Assembly: GCF_963675165.1 (NCBI RefSeq)
Contig: NC_087388.1
Span: forward strand, 3,387,547-3,410,046
Direction of reading: 5' to 3'
DNA length: 22,500 nt
From: Halichondria panicea
Lineage: Eukaryota; Porifera; Demospongiae; Suberitida; Halichondriidae
In this document: in pieces, positions 1 through 8,800 of the stretch
How the letters are laid out: every line of letters begins with the position of its first letter
Position numbering within the stretch: the first letter of the stretch is position 1
Position numbers and translations under genes: made by a program
The notes under the pieces: generated by a model
Told to the model about the DNA's origin: nothing
What the model saw: the letters and a program-made list of their open reading frames with translations, nothing else
Databases searched by the model: none

Positions 1-722
1 AGATACTATATAGTTAATGTGTGCTTAGGCAGTTTTTGGGAGTTGTATTTATAAGGGGAACTTCCTCAATTCAGCTTTCCCCCTTTTTAGATTTATCTGT
101 TTATGCTATGTTTATGCAGGTGAATACCCGGAGATTGGCACTGTATATTCATGCCAAAAGAAAAGATATAGAGCATAGACCACTATTTTGTGCAGCATGC
201 ATGACTGTATGATAATTATTTCTATATACCCTACTATAAAAATGTAATGTGTGCGTTCAACAATTAATTATAATAATTGGTCATGAATATATATGCATAT
301 GCATGCTCTTGACAGAGACACTCCTGTGTTGACAATAATGATAATTTATATGAACTATATATAATTATAATGTGAATTTGAAACAATATTCTGAGTGTAT
401 AACATAATAACTAATTATCTATACAACAAATTAATTAATGTGTCTCAACTGGTGTGGCAATAATTACTGGCATGCTTCCAGATATTGTCCCAAAGTTAAC
501 AGTAGCCTTGGTGTATACAGCTCGAGATATAAAACTTGTAATTGGTATCAAATCAATTTCAGAACGCTGCACGCATGACCACACCTTCACACCCACACCT
601 TCATTGTTTTGTTTATTGTCTCAGGTAAAGACACTTCGCATTTACATTCTGAAAAATAGTGCATTTGTGCCAAAGTAGAGCCGGTGTTTTCTCTAAATGC
701 AAATATGATATTCTTTCTTGGA
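1..722. other. AT-rich stretch without a recognised gene
   Basis: I see no convincing coding sequence, RNA gene or repeat here. The short open frames have no recognisable motifs, and the composition is strongly AT-rich. The region lies beyond the 3' end of the CACTA transposase pseudogene, so it may be that element's 3' flank or terminal region. I searched it for a CACTA-type terminus (CACTA or CACTG followed by an A-rich run) and found none I would defend. The left end of the element may lie outside the window. Confidence 0.5.
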
Positions 723-949
723 TCACATAACAAATGACAAATAACAATTATTCAACAATAATCTTTTAGTTTGTTTCGTAACCATCAATACTCGGCAGTC
801 TCGTGAGTTCAGCTCAACCTGGCATATTTTCTCCAGCTGTTGTATTTCATTTGATTGCCAACAGCATTCGTGAACGGGAGTGAGAGGATTACACACAAAA
901 TTTCTATCGCTGGCAGCGGTTTCAACTGTATTTTGAAGGAGTGATCCCT

Positions 950-983
950 GCTGATACTTAAACTGTGCTGATACTTAAACTGT
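950..983. repeat. 17-bp exact tandem duplication in transposase pseudogene
   Basis: The unit GCTGATACTTAAACTGT occurs twice head to tail at 950-966 and 967-983. It falls inside the coding region of the CACTA transposase pseudogene on the minus strand and, at 17 bp, shifts the frame. Ignoring one copy, the frame continues open to 723. Confidence 0.95.
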
Positions 984-1153
984 TCCAAAACTGGAAGAAA
1001 TTCATTGACATACTCGGAAGGCCATTTGCTTGGAATGTAAGCGCTCATATCTAGAAATCTTTCCATAAGCTGAATGGATATGCTTTTCCCATTCGTATGA
1101 AAAGAACCCATTATTCCATTGAAACGTTCGTAAGCGAACAACCAGAATGCATA

Positions 1154-1175
1154 CACCGGTCCGACACCGGTCCGA
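1154..1175. repeat. 11-bp exact tandem duplication in transposase pseudogene
   Basis: The unit CACCGGTCCGA occurs twice head to tail at 1154-1164 and 1165-1175. It interrupts the transposase between the block DFGPV and the block YAFWLFAYERFNG, which are adjacent in the family, and shifts the frame. Confidence 0.95.
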
Positions 1176-2971
1176 AATCTTTAACACAGTCTGCTAGGTG
1201 GCAATGGAGATGTAAGTTGATCGTACACTTTTCTTTACCGTAAAGAGAAGAATATAAAGTACAAAACTCCAACAAAAGTGTATTTGCTTCATTCACTTCA
1301 CTAATAGACACTTTTCGGCGACACAAAAAATAACAAGCTTTGCAGAAGAGTTGCCAGCACTGTAGATGCCTTCTAGGTATGGATCCGTGCAGTGCATAGA
1401 GAGAGAAAAACAGGCACCAGTTTTTATATTGTTCAGCGGTGAATCCAGCGAATCCCGTTTCGATTTTGCGAGGTAAACGCCCCATACCGTTAGGAGTAAC
1501 AAAGCTATCAACTTTTGTTTGAATATCATGAAAACTCTCTTTTTGAAGCAACTCTTCTTTCCATAGGTGAATCATTTTTTTGGCCGTACCCAGGAACAAG
1601 TTATGCATAGGATCGATTATGCACATCCTTGGGGCATCAAAGTAAGGCAATTTCAACAACACAGAATAACGTACCCGATTTTCGCTCTATACTTTGGGAT
1701 TCTGTCTTTGTTCTAGCCAGCCTATGCTTCTTATTCTTAGCATCTTCACGATGCTGTAAATTAGTTCTAGCAGTCCACTGGGTAGTATCAAAATTTGAAA
1801 AATCTGGGGGCTTTCCAAATACTTCCATAGGAAATTCCAACAGGCACTTGGAACAGGCTAGGCGAGCATTATGGCCAACAAATCCACACGTTTTTCTCGC
1901 TGCAGGGATATCACAACCGGCACAGAGGAGTGCTGCTCTAATAAGAACGAGACCATTTTGCCCACCATCCAACATGACACCATTCCATAACTGCAACAAA
2001 TCATCGACCAACAGTGACAAAAAAGAGTTAATTGTTAAGCTAGGCTCATGAGGTCCTGGTATAACTCCTATGAGTATTGTATTTTCCTATAAAAACCGTT
2101 CACAGCGAGGAAGATTCATCACAGATAAATATATGACTCCTTCAGAATGAGTTGTATGGGTAAATGGTTGGAACCAGTCAACATTAATTTGTAAAGCAAA
2201 GTTGAAAGGTACTGAAAGAAATGGTATACCATCAACGTTCATGAAGTCTTGCCATATTTTACCATCATTATACGTCACAATACATTCCCTGTGGAACGTC
2301 TCTGTTTCGCCAAGCCTCACACCGACTGACGAAATGTGGACGCAACAAAAGTTCTTGAAGAGATTGTATTATACTCTTGTAGCAATACACAGAGAAAGGT
2401 CTGTTTATTTCTTTTCCGGTCAATGTTTTTACTTTTCTGCACAATTTCTCACCACACGGCTGACGAAAGTGAGCTTGAGTATGATTAGGATATTTCACAT
2501 AAGTGCAGGTAAGTATCTGGGGTTCTACAGTGGGGTTCCAAGGATAAATTGAAAAGCATTTTCGACAACAAGAAAATTTCTGAAAATTTCCGCGTACGCT
2601 GCCAGCAGATAACCGGGCATTCTTGACTGATGTCGGGAGTTTTTCCGCAAACTTCACAAGCTGCTCACAGTTGAACAATGCTCCCAAAATTCGTATAAAC
2701 TTGAACATTAGCAATAGTAGAATAGACAAAGCAGTATCCGAAATTCGAAATAAAGTTTGAAATAGCAAGAGAAAAAACACATATAGCTTCATTGCCTTTT
2801 TTTCGGGATTATTCAAGTCTCCACCTAAAGGCGTTTCCACTTCATCTTCAGTGACAATCTCCATCTCATTATCATCAAAAGACTGCATGTAGTTAAAACA
2901 AAGTATGTAAATCGTATAAAGCACTAGCTCATGCTACCGTTATTTTGTAATTTGTATCATATTGAAACACA

Positions 2972-3250
2972 TACCGTACAGAGGGTATATTTCGAGGGTA
3001 TAAATGTTCGTGGTTTTCGCGGATTAGGCATGAACCGCGAACATTTATAACCGTGAATTTAATATTCCATGCATGCATGCTGCAAAAAAGGCGCCATTCG
3101 CGAAAACCGGCACATAAAAAATTTTGGAACTCCACACAATTAAAACGGGTGATATATTTTCATCCGAAGCATCAATCTATCTCTTTCTGGTGTGTATGTG
3201 TCTTCAATCCGCGAAAATTTATACCCTTGAAATATACCCGCTATACGGTA
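2972..3250. mobile_element. MITE with 34-bp terminal inverted repeats, TA-flanked
   Basis: The sequences at 2972-3005 and 3217-3250 are inverted copies of each other with 3 mismatches in 34 positions; both ends read TACCGTA followed by a GGGTATATTTC core. If the outermost TA on each side is taken as the target duplication, the element proper is 2974-3248, which would suit a Tc1/mariner-type MITE. It has no coding capacity. It lies in the 428-bp intron between the transposase exons ending at 3311 and starting at 2882, so the intron without it would be about 150 bp. The left half also contains its own inverted repeat (2997-3015 against 3033-3052). The superfamily is inferred only from the TA flanks and small size. 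Confidence 0.8.
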
Positions 3251-3932
3251 GTACATAGATACTCTTTCGAAACAATAATATTAGCTTCATAATAATCAAG
3301 CATGACGTACCGAGAAGGTTTCTTCGTCAGATCCAGACTCAGGACCATTAGTTTCAACAACAAAATCATCAAAATCTTGACTTTCCTACAGTGACAGAGA
3401 TGAAATTGACACTGAGTGAGGCATGGCCCGAGGAAGAAGGAGCTCCAATACTAAGCACTCCATGAAAATATACTTACAGCATCTGTAGAGACAGTGAGGT
3501 CAAAGTCTTCCCACTCAGTATTCTGATCGTCAGTGCCTGAGTATGAGTGCCACAATATACAGACATTAACTTTGTTGAGGTACGCCTGTGTGCACGGCAT
3601 TCATAAATTTTACTAGTGAATAAAACACTCACCGACGCGGCTGACTCTGACTCAGGCCAGCTTGAGTAAGCCTAGCTAATAATACTTTTTTACTTACTTT
3701 GTATACCATCAAACTGAAGCTGAGTGAGAGGGTCAAACTGAAAGGTTGATATGGAGACTTCGTGTTGATCCTGAACATCAACAGGCTCTTTGCACCAGCG
3801 TTTGGCTTTCTGATCATAAAATTTTTGTCTGTGCTTGTAGTACAATGTCTTCCCTAACTCTTTATCACAATGATTACACAAGTATCGCTTTGAGTTTCTT
3901 GGTGGCCTTAGATGCGATGGAGGGTCTGCCAT

Positions 3933-4156
3933 GGCCCATGATAATGAGTATTAGGGCGTGGCCGATTATGTACTGACATGACTACACCCCACTAATTTTT
4001 AGGGGACAAAAGGTCAGAAAAAGGCGGCTTGTACAGTACAAAGTTCGATATAGCTGAAGGAACATTTAGCTAGCTGCTATTATATATACTGTACATCTGT
4101 CCTCCACTAGCGCTATATGCTCTGTCTCTGTACGGTTTGCACCAGCTATCACATAG
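3933..4156. promoter_or_regulatory. Divergent promoter region of the CACTA element
   Basis: This 224-bp spacer separates the start codon of the minus-strand transposase (3932) from the start codon of the plus-strand partner gene (4157). Both genes must be driven from here or from their own 5' UTRs, so it probably acts as a bidirectional promoter. A TATA-like stretch lies near 4080-4089. No transcription start can be fixed from sequence alone. Confidence 0.5.
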
Positions 4157-4700
4157 ATGACTTCTCGAAATTGTTCTCGCGGTGGGATTACAACCATTGG
4201 CAGTGGCTTGGTATCAAGGCAAGGCACCCGAAACCCTGCTGGATGTTCCGCCTCAGAAGCAGCAGGGCATTACATGCCAAACCAGAGCTTGTTTGATAAA
4301 GAGCAAGTTATGAATATGCTCGATAGTGATGAGGCCAAGGATAGATTTGATCCTGATCACATTGACTCGCATGGCGAGGTTCAAGAGGTTCAAGAACCTC
4401 GTGACCAGACAAGCCCTTATGATGACACAGAAGGGCATTTACTTAACTTCTATGGAGCACAGCATACACCTGAAGCACAATATAATATGCCAATGATACC
4501 GACCCCCCCTGCATCAACCCGAAATCTCACCTCTACACCACGCCCACATAGTCGAAGTCATAGTAGACTACCTCTGGATATGGATGTAGCGAACTTACTG
4601 CAACAACAGGCTGTTCTTGACCAACAAAAAGTTATGCAAGAGGAGCAGCGAAAGCTCTTTGATAAACAGCTCGAATTTGAAAAAAAAATCAAAGCTATAG

Positions 4701-4720
4701 AAGAATCTCAAAGAATCTCA
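4701..4720. repeat. 10-bp exact tandem duplication in exon 1 of the partner gene
   Basis: AAGAATCTCA is present twice, at 4701-4710 and 4711-4720. Reading on in the original frame gives a stop at 4742-4744. Ignoring one copy, the frame runs into the GTGAGT splice donor at 4779 and joins exon 2 in phase, so the duplication is the lesion. Confidence 0.95.
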
Positions 4721-5040
4721 GTCGTCCTCTGGGAGTGCAACTGACAAACCTAAGACCAGAGTTACCAGACAATTGACAGTGAGTTGATTGCATAAGCAAA
4801 TCAACTGTAGGTATTATACTTGTAGTATTTGACATGTGTTTCACTACAGACTCTGATTGCTGAAGCATACGACACCCTTGAACAAGGTTTCAATCCGAGT
4901 GAGAGGTATTTTAAATGTCTGTGGATATTTCTTTTGTTGTACTTACCCCCCCCCCCGCCACCTAGTTCTTTGTCTGTTCACAACCAAGCTATCAAAAGTA
5001 AGCTTTTGATGAATGTGGTGTCCGAGAAGTTTTCAAAGGA

Positions 5041-5060
5041 GCTAGTTAAAGCTAGTTAAA
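5041..5060. repeat. 10-bp exact tandem duplication in exon 3 of the partner gene
   Basis: GCTAGTTAAA is present twice, at 5041-5050 and 5051-5060, directly before a GTAAGT donor at 5062. The second copy creates a TAA in the coding frame. Ignoring one copy, the exon ends in the phase needed to join exon 4 (5104). Confidence 0.95.
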
Positions 5061-5443
5061 CGTAAGTGTTAGGGTATAAAGTGTAGCTAAAAATCCTTAT
5101 CAGATGCTATTCAGCGAAAATATGAAATGGTTAGAAGAACTTGGGCTGTGGAGCAGAAGGAGAACTCCAGTCAGTTAATAGAAGCAAAGACTAAAGCTAG
5201 CAGATATCGTGCCAGGCGTATTCGGGTGAGTGCTAGTCTGCCATTTAACGTGATTACAGGGCATTATTTCGTTATTACAGAAGTTTCAGAATCGTACACT
5301 GGTTGTAAAGCATACTGAGAAGAAGTACTGGGACTCCTTAACTCCGTGTTATGTTACTGAAGAAGCAGATGATTCTGACGACCCCTCATTGATCATAGAG
5401 CACAAGCTCTCTTGGCGATCTCATGGTATAATAATTATATTTA

Positions 5444-5567
5444 TGTAACATTGTGACAATGTATTATACTATTGAACTACTATTAGTTAATATACGGCAT
5501 GATGTAATGAGTGTTCTGGGCATGTCACGTATGATTGAAAGTGATAGAAAGAGTTGAGTTTGTTACA
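5444..5567 (+). repeat. 5' LTR of the gypsy element
   Basis: 124 bp, starting TGTAACATTG and ending GAGTTTGTTACA, with TG...CA ends and a 7-bp terminal inverted repeat (TGTAACA/TGTTACA). It matches the 3' LTR at every position I compared. The length is very short for a Ty3/gypsy LTR, leaving little room for U3 promoter, R and U5. Confidence 0.95.
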
Positions 5568-5818
5568 GTGGAGGTCCTGCCGAGACCCAAGAGCATCGTG
5601 GACGGATCGGCGTGCTGATTGTCAAGAACAGACCAGAGAGTAGCTGAGGTATATCCTTGGTATTCTCAAACGTTTTCAGCAAGGAGAACAGAATTTAGAG
5701 ACCACGTGGTCATGTCCGGAAGAGAGACACGGCTACCTCTTAACTCAAAGAGACTGACGGGGAGAGCTACCAAAAGGATTGCTACAGAGTTGGGGCTTCC
5801 ACTGCCGAGGTGCTACAG
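5568..5818 (+). other. Gypsy leader between 5' LTR and Gag-Pol start
   Basis: About 250 bp containing the primer-binding site and presumably the packaging signal. A 67-codon open frame (5619-5822) overlaps the start of Gag-Pol but has no recognisable motif, and I regard it as chance. Confidence 0.5.
5569..5586 (+). promoter_or_regulatory. Candidate tRNA primer-binding site
   Basis: One base after the 5' LTR the sequence reads TGGAGGTCCTGCCGAGA. It begins with TGG, the complement of a tRNA 3' CCA, as expected for minus-strand DNA priming. I cannot say which tRNA would match. Confidence 0.6.
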
Positions 5819-8800
5819 ATGATAGACGCAAAACTGTCTGATGGGGGTAGAGAGCCTTCGAACGTACAAGTACTGATGGACGGAGACACAGCTGGATCTC
5901 CTATGGCTCTGATGGACGAAACGGGAATCTTTTTAGAGATTCCAGAAGAAGAAACTCCTGCGATGGACCAGGAAGCGGCAGAGGACCCTGAGAACGTAAC
6001 CGAGTCTGAAGGGGAACTGGAAAAGGAACTAACAGCAGTACAACAGGAGGTTGAAGCCCTCCAGGAGGAGTTGACTGCAGCAAAAGAAAGAGTACATTCC
6101 CTCGAGGGGGAGGTAAGTAGTTACCAGGCAAAGCTTGGTGATGAAAAGATCAGATATAAGCAATTGTGGAAAATTAATTGTGATAGTGCTATGCAATATG
6201 ATGTGTTTTTGTGTGAAAAAGATGATGAAATATGTGAATTAAAACAACGCTTGGCCGAAATGACTTCCACACGGGAAGCAGGGTACCCTGCGCATCGCCC
6301 ACGAGCGAGGGCCAGTAGGTCAGACAGCATTGAATCGCACACCAGCTCGCCTATGAGATCGAGAATTGTGGACCCTAGAACAAAGACCGTACTCCCGAGA
6401 AAGGGGAAAGCCCCTCCAGTCGAGACATTCCAGGGGGATAGTAGGGGCGTCAAATTCGAAGACTGGTTGCCATCGTTTGAGAGGGCGGCAGACTGGAACG
6501 GATGGTCAGACCAAGATCGGCTATTGCAACTGGCAGGCCACCTACGTGGGCGGGCTCTACAAGAATGGGGCCTGTTACAAGCAATCGAGAAGCAGACCAT
6601 GGATGCAGCGGTGGAGAATCTCCAGAGCCGGTTAGACCCTGGAAGCAGAATGCTGGGAGCACTGGAATTTAAACACATGTCCCAGATGCCCAGAGAGGGC
6701 GTGGGTGAGTTCATTACCCGTCTAGAAAAGGCATTCAGAGAGGCCTATGGTCGGGAACCACTCTCTAAAGAGACCAGAGATGCCCTTCTGTATGCCCAAC
6801 TACAAGACAGTTTGAGGTATGAGTTAGTTCAGGCCCCAGCCGTCTCAGGAGCCCTGGCCTATGAGCAACTATGCATTGCAGCAAAAGGGGAAGAGAGACG
6901 TCTGATGGCCTTGAAGAAGAGGCAAGAGCTAGAGAGTGGCAGGAGTCCACCCGCGTATAAACCGACATTTCAGTCTAATAGATATACAAGAGAGAGCTCA
7001 GGTACAGATAATTCAGGCCGGAAAGTGTGCTACGTGTGTAGGCAGCCTGGGCACTTTAGCCGGGATTGCCGTCAGAGGAAGACAGAGAGCTCCGGAGGTC
7101 ATAAGTGGAAAAACCCCGAAACCAGACAAGTACAGACCCAGCCTGAGGCGTCAGTTGCAGAGAATCCAATAGACTACTTAGTGTCCTCAGATGACGATGA
7201 CCAGTCTAGTGTGCAGACAGTGAGAGTACGAGATACAGGGAGCAAAGTGATGTATGCTAATGTTGATCTACATGGTGTACCAGTGAAAGGAGTCATAGAC
7301 AGTGGAGCCGACATTACTATTCTGGGCGGGGATCTGTTTAAAACAGTGGCCACAGTAGCCAAACTGAAAAAGAAGAACTTTCGGAAAGCCGACAAAACAC
7401 CTCGCACCTATGACCAACGACCATTCGTGCTTCATGGCTGCATGGACCTAGACATTTCATTCGAGGACAAGACAATGTCCACTCCAGTGTATATCAAGAT
7501 GGACTCATCCACACCACTGCTGCTGTCAGAGGGGGTCTGCCGGCAATTGGGAATCATTCGCTATCACCCGTCTATTGTACCCCCAACAGAATCGGCTGAC
7601 GTACCTATGGTTAAGGTGTCGCTAGTGCGGTCAGCAAAGCTGCTACCTCAACAGACGACACCTGTCACCGTACACTTCCCCACAAATAAGCCAGACGCCC
7701 TCATACTGATAGAGGCAGACTTGGCTTTGATTGTGCAAGGAGTGCATCTGGAGCAAGGTCTCGTGCAACCTGGATTAGAAGACACCACCGTGCTCCTGAC
7801 CAACAGAACAGTGTTCACCGTAGAGCTCTTTGCGGACCACGAACTGGGCACGGCCAACGAAGTGGACCTCATCTCCCCTGTGCAGATTAATGACCAAGGA
7901 CAGCTTGATCCTGGTCCCCGAGCTCATGTTGTGCAGTCGATGCCGTCTGATCAGGTCCTTGAGAGGAAGCAGAAGCTAATGACATACGTCGACACTGGTC
8001 TGCAACTGCCCCCAAATGATAAAGCACCGTTCTGCAAATTCCTAGAAGACTACCACACGGCCTTCTGCCTCGAAGAAGGTGAACGGGGAGAAACGGAGAT
8101 GGTGAAGATGCAGATTGACACAGGCGATGCTCAACCCCGGAGACAAGCACCAAGAAGAATGCCGTTCGTAGTCAGAAATGAAGTGGAAAGACAAGTGAAT
8201 AAGATGACGAAAGCGGGAGTCATCAAGAAGTCACACAGCCCGTGGGCAAGCCCAGTAATCCTTGTGAGGAAACGTAATGGTGACTATCGATTCTGTGTCG
8301 ACTACAGGAAGCTCAACGAAGTGACAGCGAAAGACACATTTCCCCTTCCTCGAATTGACGACCTGTTGGATCAGCTGGCAGACTCGAGATACTTCTCCAC
8401 ACTAGATTTGGCTGCAGGCTACTGGCAGATACAAGTCGAACATAACTCTCAACCTAAGACTGCCTTTGTAACGCATCGTGGGTTGTTCGAATTTTGTGTC
8501 ATGCCTTTTGGACTGACCAACGCACCAGCTGTCTTCCAGAGACTAGTTCAAGAGGTCTTGGACGGATTGAACCAGGAAGGCGAGCCCGACTTCGTGTCTG
8601 CATACATCGATGACATCCTGATTTTCTCACGAACGCTCAAGGAACATCAACAGCACCTGAAGAAAGTAATGGACCGAGTATTAGCGGCTGGATTGAAACT
8701 GAATCCGGCTAAATGCAAATTCATACGACAAGAGGTGGAATATTTGGGACATATGATTACTCCACAGGGACTGAAGACGTCCGAAAGACACCTTAAAGCC

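Larger units (their letters stand above)
723..3932 (-). pseudogene. EnSpm/CACTA Tnp2-type transposase pseudogene
   Basis: The intact gene would encode the transposase that cuts and rejoins the element. Exon 1 (3932-3698) starts at an ATG and encodes a short zinc-finger-like segment (YLCNHCDKEL, then Y..H), usual at the N-terminus of animal EnSpm transposases. Further exons with GT-AG borders are 3536-3478, 3385-3311 and a long last exon from 2882; a small exon near 3632-3660 is uncertain. The last exon holds the Tnp2 core, including IDPMHNLFLGTAK near 1590-1625 and the downstream blocks GFAGFTAEQYKNW and LHLHCHLADC. Lesions seen: a 1-bp frameshift near 2270, an in-frame TAG at 2087-2089, a 1-bp frameshift near 1668, an 11-bp tandem duplication at 1154-1175 and a 17-bp tandem duplication at 950-983. 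Reading through these lesions, the frame ends at TGA 723-725. Family assignment is firm from motif order; exact exon borders at the 5' end are less sure. Confidence 0.85.

Noticed and set aside
2929-3292. Open frames of 68 and 79 codons overlapping the MITE
   Set aside because: They lie in an intron within the MITE inverted repeats and have no motif.
4829-5059. Single ORF of 76 codons as an independent small gene
   Set aside because: It reads through a splice donor (4906) and acceptor (4965); its two halves are exons 2 and 3 of the partner gene.
5619-5822. Small ORF in the gypsy leader as a separate Gag gene
   Set aside because: Gag motifs, including the zinc knuckle, are in the main frame; the small frame has no recognisable content.
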